This document shows, one piece after another, positions 53,418-64,000 of a stretch of 64,000 nt of DNA. Each line of letters begins with the position of its first letter. Position 1 is the first letter of the stretch. Source of the stretch: Anthopleura xanthogrammica (Eukaryota; Cnidaria; Anthozoa; Actiniaria; Actiniidae); NCBI GenBank assembly GCA_964019055.1, contig OZ025222.1, forward strand, positions 1,223,501 through 1,287,500, given 5' to 3'. The notes beneath the pieces were generated by a model. That model was not told where the DNA came from, made no database searches, and was given only the letters and a program-made list of their open reading frames with translations. Position numbers and translations under genes: made by a program.

Positions 53418-56400
53418 AATAAGAATGTACACGAGATGGATTGGATGGGCGTATCAGAAAAAGAATGTACACGAGATAGATTGGATGGGTGTATCAGAAT
53501 AAGAATGTACACGAGTTGGATTGGATTGGCATATCAGAATAAGAATGTACACGAGATGGATTGGATGGACGTATCAGAATAAGAATGTACACGAGATGGA
53601 TTGGATGGGCGTATCAGAATAAGAATGTACACGAGATAGATTGGATGGGTGTATCAGAATAAGAATGTACACGACATGGATTGGATGGGTGTATCAGAAT
53701 AAGAATGTACACGAGATAGATTGGATGGGTGTATCAGAATAAGAATGTACACGAGATAGATTGGATGGGTGTATTAGAATAAGAATGTACACGAGATAGA
53801 TTAGATGGATGTATCAGAATAAGAATGTACACGAGATGGATTGGATGGGTGTATAAGAATAAGAATGTACACGAGATAGATTAGATGGATGTATCAGAAT
53901 AAGAATGTACACGAGATGGATTGGATGGGCGTATCAGAAAAAGAATGTACACGAGATATATTGGATGGGTGTATCAGAATAAGAATGTACACGAGTTGGA
54001 TTGGATTGGCATATCAGAATAAGAATGTACACGAGATGGATTGGATGGACGTATCAGAATAAGAATGTACACGAGATGGATTGGATGGGCGTATCAGAAT
54101 AAGAATGTACACGAGATAGATTGGATGGGTGTATCAGAATAAGAATGTACACGAGATGGATTGGATGGGTGTATCAGAATAAGAATGTACACGAGATAGA
54201 TTGGATGGGTGTATCAGAATAAGAATGTACACGAGATAGATTGGATGGGTGTATTAGAATAAGAATGTACACGAGATAGATTAGATGGATGTATCAGAAT
54301 AAGAATGTACACGAGATGGATTGGATGGGTGTATAAGAATAAGAATGTACACGAGATAGATTAGATGGATGTATCAGAATAAGAATGTACACGAGATATA
54401 TTGGATGGGTGTATCAGAATAAGAATGTACACGAGATGGATTGGATGGGTGTATCAGAATAAGAATGTACACGAGATAGATTGGATGGGTGTATCAGAAT
54501 AAGAATGTACACGAGATAGATTGGATGGGTGTATCAGAATAAGAATGTACACGAGATAGATTAGATGGATGTATCAGAATAAGAATGTACACGAGATGGA
54601 TTGGATGGGTGTATAAGAATAAGAATGTACACGAGATAGATTAGATGGATGTATCAGAATAAGAATGTACACGAGATATATTGGATGGGTGTATCAGAAT
54701 AAGAATGTACACGAGATGGATTAGATGGGCGTATCAGAATAATAATGTACACGAGATAGATTGGATGGGTGTATCAGAATAAGAATGTACACGAGATAGA
54801 TTGGATGGGCGTATCAGAATAAGAATGTACAAGAGATATATTGGATGGGTGTATCAGAATAGGAATGTACACGAGATGGATTAGATGGGTGTATCAGAAT
54901 AAGAATGTACACGAGATAGATTGGATGGGCGTATCAGAATAAGAATGTACAAGAGATATATTGGATGGGTGTATCAGAATAGGAATGTACACGAGATGGA
55001 TTAGATGGGCGTATCAGAATAAGAATGTACACGAGATAGATTAGATGGGTGTATAAGAATAAGAATGTACACGAGATGGATTAGATGGGCGTATCAAAAT
55101 AAGAATGTACACCAGATGGATTGGATGGATGTATCAGAATAAGAATGTACCCGAGATAGATTGGATGGGTGTATCAGAATAAAAATGTACACGAGATGGA
55201 TTGGATGGGTGTATCAGAATAAGAATGTACACGAGATGGATTGGATGGGTGTATCAGAATAAGAATGTACACGAGATGGATTGGATGGGTGTATCAGAAT
55301 AAGAATGTACACGAGATAGATTGGATGGGTGTATCAGAATAAGAATGTACACGAGATAGATTGGATGGGTGTATTAGAAAAAGAATGTACACGAGATAGA
55401 TTAGATGGATGTATCAGAATAAGAATGTACACGAGATGGATTGGATGGGTGTATAAGAATAAGAATGTACACGAGATAGATTAGATGGATGTATCAGAAT
55501 AAGAATGTACACGAGATATATTGGATGGGTGTATCAGAATAAGAATGTACACGAGATGGATTGGATGGGTGTATCAGAATAAGAATGTACACGAGATAGA
55601 TTGGATGGGTGTATCAGAATAAGAATGTACACGAGATAGATTGGATGGGTGTATCAGAATAAGAATGTACACGAGATAGATTAGATGGATGTATCAGAAT
55701 AAGAATGTACACGAGATGGATTGGATGGGTGTATAAGAATAAGAATGTACACGAGATAGATTAGATGGATGTATCAGAATAAGAATGTACACGAGATATA
55801 TTGGATGGGTGTATCAGAATAAGAATGTACACGAGATGGATTAGATGGGCGTATCAGAATAATAATGTACACGAGATAGATTGGATGGGTGTATCAGAAT
55901 AAGAATGTACACGAGATAGATTGGATGGGCGTATCAGAATAAGAATGTACAAGAGATATATTGGATGGGTGTATCAGAATAGGAATGTACACGAGATGGA
56001 TTAGATGGGTGTATCAGAATAAGAATGTACACGAGATAGATTGGATGGGCGTATCAGAATAAGAATGTACAAGAGATATATTGGATGGGTGTATCAGAAT
56101 AGGAATGTACACGAGATGGATTAGATGGGCGTATCAGAATAAGAATGTACACGAGATAGATTAGATGGGTGTATAAGAATAAGAATGTACACGAGATGGA
56201 TTAGATGGGCGTATCAGAATAAGAATGTACACCAGATGGATTGGATGGATGTATCAGAATAAGAATGTACCCGAGATAGATTGGATGGGTGTATCAGAAT
56301 AAAAATGTACACGAGATGGATTGGATGGGTGTATCAGAATAAGAATGTACACGAGATGGATTGGATGGGTGTATCAGAATAAGAATGTACACGAGATAGA

Positions 56401-57810
56401 TTGGATGGGCGTAACAGAATAAGAATGTACACGAGATGGATTGGATGGGTGTATCAGAATAAGAATGTACACGAGATAGATTAGATGGATGCATCAGAAT
56501 AAGAATGTACACGAGATAGATTGGATGGGTGTATCAAAATAAGAATGTACACGAGATAGATTAGATGGATGTATCAGAATAAGAATGTACACCAGATAGA
56601 TTAGATGGGCGTATCAGAATAAGAATGTACACGAGATAGATTAGATGGGCGTATCAGAATAAGAATGTACACCAGATGGATTGGATGGGTGTATCAGAAT
56701 AAGAATGTACACGAGATAGATTGGATGGGCGTATCAGAATAAGAATGTACACGAGATGGATTGGATGGGTGTATCAGAATAAGAATGTACACGAGATAGA
56801 TTAGATGGATGTATCAGAATAAGAATGTACACGAGATAGATTGGATGGGTGTATCAGAATAAGAATGTACACGAGATAGATTAGATGGATGTATCAGAAT
56901 AAGAATGTACACGAGATATATTGGATGGGTGTATCAGAATAAGAATGTACACGAGATAGATTGGATGGGCGTATCAGAATAAGAATGTACACGAGATAGA
57001 TTGGATGGGTGTATCAGAATAAGAATGTACACGAGATAGATTGGATGGGCGTATCAGAATAAGAATGTACACGAGATAGATTGGATGGGTGTATCAGAAT
57101 AAGAATATACACGAGATGGATTGGATGGGAGTATAGGAATAAGAATGTACATCAGATGGATTGGATGGATGTATCACAATAAGAATGTACACGAGATGGA
57201 TTGGATGGGTGTATCAGAATAAGAATGTACACGAGATGGATTGGATGGGTGTATCAGAATAAGAATGTACACGAGATGGATTGGATGGGTGTATCAGAAT
57301 AAGAATGTACACGAGATGGATTGGATGGGTGTATCAGAATAAGAATGTACACGAGATGGATTGGATGAGTGTATCAGAATAAGAATGTACACGAGATGGA
57401 TTGGATACGTGTATCAGAATAAGAATGTACATGAGATGGATTGGATGAGTGTATCAGAATAAGAATGTACACGAGATGGATTGGATACGTGTATCAGAAT
57501 AAGAATGTACATGAGATGGATTGGATGGACGTATCAGAATAAGAATGTACACGAGGTGGATTGGATGGCTGTATCAGAATAAGAATGTACACGAGATAGA
57601 TTGGATGGGTGTATCAGAACAAGAATGTACACGAGATGGAATGGATGGTTGTATCAGAATAAGAACGTAAACGAGATGGATTGGATGGGTGTATCAGAAT
57701 AAGAATGTACACCAGATGGATTGGATGGGTGTATCAGACTAAGAATGTAAAGAAGATAGATTGGATGGGTATATCAGAATAAGAATGTATACGAGATGGA
57801 TTAGATAGGA
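53418..57810. repeat. 40-bp minisatellite, about 110 copies
   Basis: The unit is AAGAATGTACACGAGATGGA followed by TTGGATGGGTGTATCAGAAT, with recurrent A/G and T/C variants. Higher-order structure: AATAATGTAC variants at 54741 and 55861 and CCGAGATAGA variants at 55151 and 56271 are both 1120 bases (28 units) apart; an earlier block repeats at 480 bases. There are no unique spacers, so it is not a CRISPR. Confidence 0.98.
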
Positions 57811-60800
57811 TGACACCATTCTTGTAGACCTCGACACAGGGGGACCAACCCGGGGGTCAGTGAAAAATCGAATTTCCCTCTTTCGCACATCAAAATCACT
57901 TGTTGAAAATCAATAAGCTATCGAAAATAGTGAAAAAAATCGATTTTTGAAGTGAATATGGAGATTGGAAAAAATTACTCAAAAAACCTGTTTGATGTCC
58001 ATACATTGCCTTATAATTGCATTCGCGAGGGTAGGAAGGCTAACTTGAAGAAACTCTCGAATATCTCTGGCTGTATTTACGCTAGAAGTCTAAGATAAAA
58101 AGTTTTATCCACTTTGAACCTCTGGCATGCTATCTACATAGATAGTTTGGTGATTTCACGCACGACAAAGTAGGATTGAGGCATTTTTTGTTAGCCCCTG
58201 GAAGCCTTGTCTGACACATTTCTTGTAGACGTGGACACAGGGGGACCAACCCGGGGGTCAGTGAAAAATCGAATTTCCCTCTTTCGCACATCAAAATCAC
58301 TTGTTGAAAATCAATAAGCTATCGAAAATAGTGAAGAAAATTGATTTTTTGAGTGAATATCGAGATTCGAAAAAATTACTCAAAAAACCTGTTTGATGTC
58401 CATACATTGCCTTATAATTGCATTCGCGAGTGTAGGAAGGCTAACTTGAAGAAACTCTCGAATATCTCTGGCTGTACTTACGCTAGAAGTCTAAGATAAA
58501 ACGTTTTATCCACTTTGAACCTCTGGCATGCTATCTACATAGATAGTTTGGTGATTTCACGCACGACAAAGTAGGATTGAGGCATTTTTTGTTATTCCCT
58601 GGAAGCCTTGTCTGACACATTTCTTGTAGACGTGGACACAGGGGGACCAACACGGGGATCATTGAAAAATCAAATTTCCCTCTTTCGTACATCAAAATCA
58701 CTTGTTGAAAATCAATAAGCTATCGAAAATAGTGAAAAAAATCGATTTTTGAAGTGAATATGGAGATTGGAAAAAATTACTCAAAAAACCTGTTTGATGT
58801 CCATACATTGCCTTATAATTGCATTCGCGAGTGTAGGAAGGCTAACTTGAAGAAACTCTCGAATATCTCTGGCTGTATTTACGCTAGAAGTCTAAGATAA
58901 AAAGTTTTATCCACTTTAAACCTCTGGCATGCTATCTATATAGATAGTTTGGTGATTTCACGCACGACAAAGTAGGATTGAGGCATTTTTTGTTAGTCCC
59001 TGGAAGCCTTGTCTGACACATTTCTTGTAGACGTGGACACAGGGGGACCAACACGGGGGTCAGTGAAAAATCGAATTTCCCTCTTTCGCACATTAAAATC
59101 ACTTGTTGAAAATCAATAAGCTATCGAAAATAGTGAAAAAAATCGAGTTTTGAAGTGAATATGGAGATTGGAAAAAATTACTCAAAAAACCTGTTTGATG
59201 TCCATACATTGCCTTATAATTGCATTCGCGAGGGTAGGAAGGCTAACTTGAAGAAACTCTCGAATATCTCTGGCTGTATTTACGCTAGAAGTCTAAGATA
59301 AAAAGTTTTATCCACTTTGAACCTCTGGCATGCTATCTACATAGATAGTTTGGTGATTTCACGCACGACAAAGTAGGATTGAGGCATTTTTTGTTATTCC
59401 CTGGAAGCATTGTCTGACACATTTCTTGTAGACGTGGACACAGGGGGACCAACACGGGGATCATTGAAAAATCAAATTTCCCTCTTTCGCACATCAAAAT
59501 CACTTGTTGAAAATCAATAAGCTATCGAAAATAGTGAAAAAAATCGATTTTTGAAGTGAATATGGAGATTGGAAAAAATTACTCAAAAAACCTGTTTGAT
59601 GTCCATACATTGCCTTATAATTGCATTCGCGAGTGTAGGAAGGCTAACTTGAAGAAACTCTCGAATATCTCTGGCTGTACTTACGCTAGAAGTCTAAGAT
59701 AAAAAGTTTTATCCACTTTGAACCTCTGGCATGCTATCTACATAGATAGTTTGGTGATTTCACGCACGACAAAGTAGGATTGAGGCATTTTTTGTTATTC
59801 CCTGGAAGCCTTGTCTGACACATTTCTTGTAGACGTGGACACAGGGGGACCAACCCGGGGGTCAGTGAAAAATCGAATTTCCCTCTTTCGCACATCAAAA
59901 TCACTTGTTGAAAATCAATAAGCTATCGAAAATAGTGAAAAAAATCGATTTTTGAAGTGAATATGGAGATTGGAAAAAATTACTCAAAAAACCTGTTTGA
60001 TGTCCATACATTGCCTTATAATTGCATTCGCGAGTGTAGGAAGGCTAACTTGAAGAAACTCTCGAATATCTCTGGCTGTATTTACGCTAGAAGTCTAAGA
60101 TAAAAAGTTTTATCCACTTTGAACCTCTGGCATGCTATCTACATAGATAGTTTGGTGATTTCACGCACGACAAAGTAGGATTGAGGCATTTTTTGTTATT
60201 CCCTGGAAGCCTTGTCTGACACATTTCTTGTAGACGTGGACACAGGGGGACCAACCCGGGGGTCAGTGAAAAATCGAATTTCCCTCTTTCGCACATCAAA
60301 ATCACTTGTTGAAAATCAATAAGCTATCGAAAATAGTGAAAAAAATCGATTTTTGAAGTGAATATGGAGATTGGAAAAAATTACTCAAAAAACCTGTTTG
60401 ATGTCCATACATTGCCTTATAATTGCATTCGCGAGGGTAGGAAGGCTAACTTGAAGAAACTCTCGAATATCTCTGGCTGTATTTACGCTAGAAGTCTAAG
60501 ATAAAAAGTTTTATCCACTTTGAACCTCTGGCATGCTATCTACATAGATAGTTTGGTGATTTCACGCACGACAAAGTAGGATTGAGGCATTTTTTGTTAG
60601 CCCCTGGAAGCCTTGTCTGACACATTTCTTGTAGACGTGGACACAGGGGGACCAACCCGGGGGTCAGTGAAAAATCGAATTTCCCTCTTTCGCACATCAA
60701 AATCACTTGTTGAAAATCAATAAGCTATCGAAAATAGTGAAGAAAATTGATTTTTTGAGTGAATATCGAGATTGGAAAAAATTACTCAAAAAACCTGTTT

Positions 60801-61530
60801 GATGTCCATACATTGCCTTATAATTGCATTCGCGAGTGTAGGAAGGCTAACTTGAAGAAACTCTCGAATATCTCTGGCTGTATTTACGCTAGAAGTCTAA
60901 GATAAAAAGTTTTATCCACTTTGTACCTCTGGCATGCTATCTACATAGATAGTTTGTTGATTTCACGCACGACAAAGTAGGATTGAGGCATTTTTTGTTA
61001 GCCCCTGGAAGCCTTGTCTGACACATTTCTTGTAGACGTGGACACAGGGGGACCAACACGGGGATCATTGAAAAATCGAATTTTCCTCTCTCGCACCTCA
61101 AAATAACTTGTTGAAAATCAATGAGCTAACGAAAAGATTGAAGAAAATCGATTTTGAAATAATATCGAGAACCTGAACAATTACTCAAAAAACCTGTTTG
61201 ATGTCCATACATTTCCTTATAATTGGCTTTGCGAGTGTAGGAAGGCTAACTTGAAGAAATTCTTGAATATATATTGCCGTACTTACCCTAAAACCCTTAA
61301 GATAAAAAGTTCCATCCACTTTTAACCTCTGGCATGCTATTCAGATAGATAGTTTGGTGATTTCACGCACGACAAAGTAGGATTGAGGCCTGTTTTGGTA
61401 GTTCCTGCTAGCTTTGTCAGGCACATTTCTTGTAGACCTCGACACAGGGGGGGGCGAACCAGGGGGTCAGTGAGAAATCGAATTTCCCTCTTTCGCACAT
61501 CAAAATCATTTTTTGAAAATACTAGTGACT
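57811..61530. repeat. 401-bp satellite, nine tandem units
   Basis: CTTGTAGAC recurs at 57821, 58222, 58623, 59024, 59425, 59826, 60227, 60628, 61029 and 61429: spacing 401, with 400 for the last. The first eight units are nearly identical; the last is clearly diverged, then the array decays by about 61530. Each unit holds CTATCTACATAGATAG, a palindrome. No open frame. Confidence 0.97.
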
Positions 61531-62283
61531 AGTGAAAGCCACTTGTACAGCCACTTGTACAGCACTAACACCTCCCCCTCCCCCAAGGGATTGATAGTTT
61601 TGGGATTGGGTAATTATGCAGACTAAAACAACATGAACTCTTGAACAAAATTTTAAATTGTGATATATGGTAATCTTATTTCTTATCATCTTAAAAATCT
61701 ACCAATCTCGTTTCCAGAGCCCGTGCCTTCCAGCTTAACTTCTTTGTTTCTGGGGTTGTTTGGAGAAATGTATTGGTAAATTAAAAATTTGAGGCTTAAA
61801 TAATGAACATATATAGAGAAAAACTACAATCCTGGACAAATTTCTTCAAGACAAAATGTTTTTTTCTCGTGCGCTTCATTGTTTCCACTCTCCCCTCCCC
61901 TCTCCTCCCCCACAACCGGGAAAGCTGATGAACGGGTTAAAAAATATTTACACTTTCAATGGAAGCAATTTCGTTTAAGATATTGCCGCCAATGACTTGA
62001 AATTTTGCCATTTCCATCATCTCAAAATGTTGGTGTTTCGGCTGTGTTACACTGACTGTCAGACATCCGTTTTGCCACCGACCAAAATGCAAATACACCT
62101 GCCGGTGAACAGCTTGACTGAATTGAAAATTATATTTCGAAAGAGCCAGTAATTTGCATACAGTATAGTAAGGTCAACTGAACTGATAGCTTTGAAGACG
62201 ATTTGGTTGGTTTGATAGAGTATAATAGTACTGAAGTATGAGGTATGTAGACATTGAACTATTTGAAAACGATATCATATCAT
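61531..62283. other. Intergenic, no feature recognised
   Basis: AT-rich DNA downstream of the satellite; a C-rich CTCCCCTCCCCTCTCCTCCC patch lies near 61890. Confidence 0.5.
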
Positions 62284-62360
62284 ACCCCTTAGTCTATACT
62301 TCTTCAATCAGATAAAAATTAGTAATTTTTATCTGATCGAAGAAGTATAGACTAAGGGGT
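62284..62360. repeat. Near-perfect 36-bp inverted repeat
   Basis: ACCCCTTAGTCTATACTTCT and its inverse AGAAGTATAGACTAAGGGGT flank a 5-base loop. It would form a strong hairpin or cruciform; it may be a short foldback element. Confidence 0.85.
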
Positions 62361-62699
62361 TTATGTCATTGAATAGACCGCATTGACTCTACATTTGATA
62401 GTATACTTTATTTGGTGAAGATAAGTCTTTAGTGAGTGGCATTCCTAGTTCTTAAGACGAGGGCTTATAATTAGGGGAATAAGTTTTAACTGACTGAGGA
62501 TTCCGGCTTCCTACAATCCACATAACACTTCGCTTAATGGAATACATCAAATTCGATTGATACAGAGGGATGGGAAAACGAAACATCTGGCGAAAAAATT
62601 TCATGAGTAACGGAAGTAAACAGATCGGCGCCAAACCAAAACCACTCCGGTACCCTAACGATTTCGCAAGAAACAAATTCTTGGGTATGTATTTCACGC

Positions 62700-62935
62700 A
62701 TTTTCAAGGCTTTCTCAGGTTCTCGAGTTCGATCCCTTGACTTGTATCGCATCTTATGTGTCCATAGCCGAGTTTGTTACTCTCCTTAATAATTATGCGT
62801 TGATATGCGAGGGCTTTTCTCCGGGTTGTACAAACTTAACTGACCCACTCTAAATTCAAATTTGTGATTTGCCGTGCCCTGAATTTTGATCAACCCAGAC
62901 CGTTGTTTCAGGGTATCGATTATATTTGATGGTTT
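62700..62935 (+). mobile_element. SINE with the GTGCCCTGA tail
   Basis: TTCTCGAGTTCGATCCCTTG resembles a B box. It is followed by CCATAGCCGAGTTTGTTACT, GAGGGCTTTTCTCCGGGT, and a tail GCCGTGCCCTGAATTTTGAT ending TTTCAGGGTATCGAT, the same tail found in tandem at 29.3 and 29.9 kb. Confidence 0.55.
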
Positions 62936-64000
62936 TTGGAGAAAAGGCATGATTTCTGCTGACTGATCAGCAGCCTATTCTACTGCCTCTCAGTCTCGTC
63001 CGCTACTCGGGTCGGCGTCGAACTTATTTTAATCGTAAGAGCTATAATAATCATCAAACATTATTTTTTCCGGTTAACATGACTGAAGAGTTGAGTTTCT
63101 CTTCCTACCAGTACGTAACGTCTGTCTCGTTCTGGTTCGCTTACCCGCTGCAGATTATAATATAATTATCATAAGCATGCGTCACCTCACGTTCATCTAG
63201 TTCCAGGCGTCGCTTTTCTAGTGGTTACTAAAATACTCCGAACCGGCGTGTTCGAGAATTTGAGAAACAAAATGCAAACCTCTCTCTATCTCCTCACGGA
63301 AACCGCGAAATATTTCAGGTTTGTTGTCAGTTTAAATCTAAGAAATAACAAAAGAATCTTAGTCTTTATACCGTAGCAACTCAGACTTGTATTTCGTAGT
63401 TACCATTGATCATTATATGAAGTCTTGCGTTATTGTTGGGATCGGGTTTACGATCACTCTCTTTACAATTCGTATACGAACTATAGCACATATAATGAAT
63501 CATCATCTTTCCATAAATAATTTTAATTATCAGGAAATTATGTACTAGAGATTTTGTCACCGAGTCAGTGTGCCAAAACGTTGGGATTAGAAGCCGGCTT
63601 AAGGTGAAAATGTCGGTTGAAAAATTTTACATCAGCAGGTAGTAGGTCTAGTAGGTTCGTCTTTCGCTTCACCCAGGAGTTTAATTTCCGGCCAGCATTA
63701 AAGGTTAGCCTTTCATTTGCCTCACGGCGAGGATTTGGTATATAAGAAAGCTCTCGAAGGATTTGATGTTTAGATGAACCCCGTTTATTTATTTTTTGTG
63801 ATGTGTGGATAAGAGTCTAGATAGGTCCTGGAATCTGCATGGTGATGCTCATAGGTATAGTAGGTTAGCTAGAGTTCAACATGTTTTTAATCTAGTATCA
63901 AACAAGGTTGATCTTTTTTATTGAGATAATGTCATGGAACAAGGTCACTTCCCTCAGACCGACCGTCTTCGAAGTTGCTTAACATTTCTTGAAGGGGCAA
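62936..64000. other. Right end of window, no gene recognised
   Basis: No exon, RNA gene or long repeat could be supported. Confidence 0.45.

Noticed and set aside
53418..57810. Regular 40-bp repeat reminiscent of a CRISPR array
   Set aside because: There are no unique spacers: units are directly contiguous, no cas genes are present, and the setting is an animal genome. It is a minisatellite.
62452..62752. Two overlapping minus frames of 72-81 codons
   Set aside because: They overlap a SINE-like sequence; no recognisable domain, splice sites or coding bias.

Overview
The window is animal nuclear DNA, most likely from an anthozoan cnidarian such as a stony coral. It is AT-rich, has GT-AG introns that mostly split codons after the first base, and carries many SINE/MITE/LINE remnants and very long simple-sequence arrays. 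Its genes are modular secreted proteins (SRCR, CUB, FN3, PAN/apple, EGF, fibrinogen-like) and intronless class A GPCRs, which are typical of coral genomes. The species call is inference; no bacterial, phage or organellar gene was seen. All multi-exon models were built by hand from splice sites, reading phase and family consensus.

Layout. 1-3.1 kb: repeats only, namely a terminal-inverted-repeat (TIR) element, the 3' end of a non-LTR retrotransposon and a large foldback element. 3.2-7.8 kb: two paralogous minus-strand genes for small secreted Cys-rich proteins (Ly6/uPAR-like), each with a signal exon plus one domain exon. 7.8-15.6 kb: nearly featureless AT-rich DNA. 15.6-21.9 kb: a six-exon plus-strand gene with signal peptide, PAN/apple, two EGF-like domains and a fibrinogen-related C-terminus. 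22.1-23.8 kb: a TGGTGATGG minisatellite. 24.8-38.5 kb: a 16-exon minus-strand gene, at least 1230 residues, for a secreted or cell-surface receptor built as SRCR-CUB-FN3-SRCR-SRCR-CUB-FN3-SRCR-CUB-FN3-SRCR; its 3' end was not found. 40.0-48.7 kb: two tandem intronless GPCR genes with duplicated flanks, separated and followed by minisatellites, plus a gene-less inverted remnant of the same flank. 48.65-52.9 kb: a minus-strand 2-oxoglutarate/Fe(II) oxygenase gene of the isopenicillin-N-synthase-like family, interrupted by a GGAT microsatellite of about 104 copies. 53.4-57.8 kb: about 110 copies of a 40-bp minisatellite. 57.8-61.5 kb: nine copies of a 401-bp satellite. 61.5-64 kb: repeat debris.

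The genes do not form an operon-like system. The common theme is extracellular recognition and signalling (SRCR/CUB/FN3, PAN/EGF/fibrinogen-like, Ly6-like, GPCR). The most unusual observations are: an intron in the third CUB module that looks recently gained by insertion of a 589-bp sequence flanked by an 8-bp direct repeat and carrying four 105-bp hairpin units; a GPCR pair whose last 94 residues are identical while the rest has diverged (gene conversion); and a tetranucleotide expansion that appears to have removed a splice donor in the oxygenase gene.
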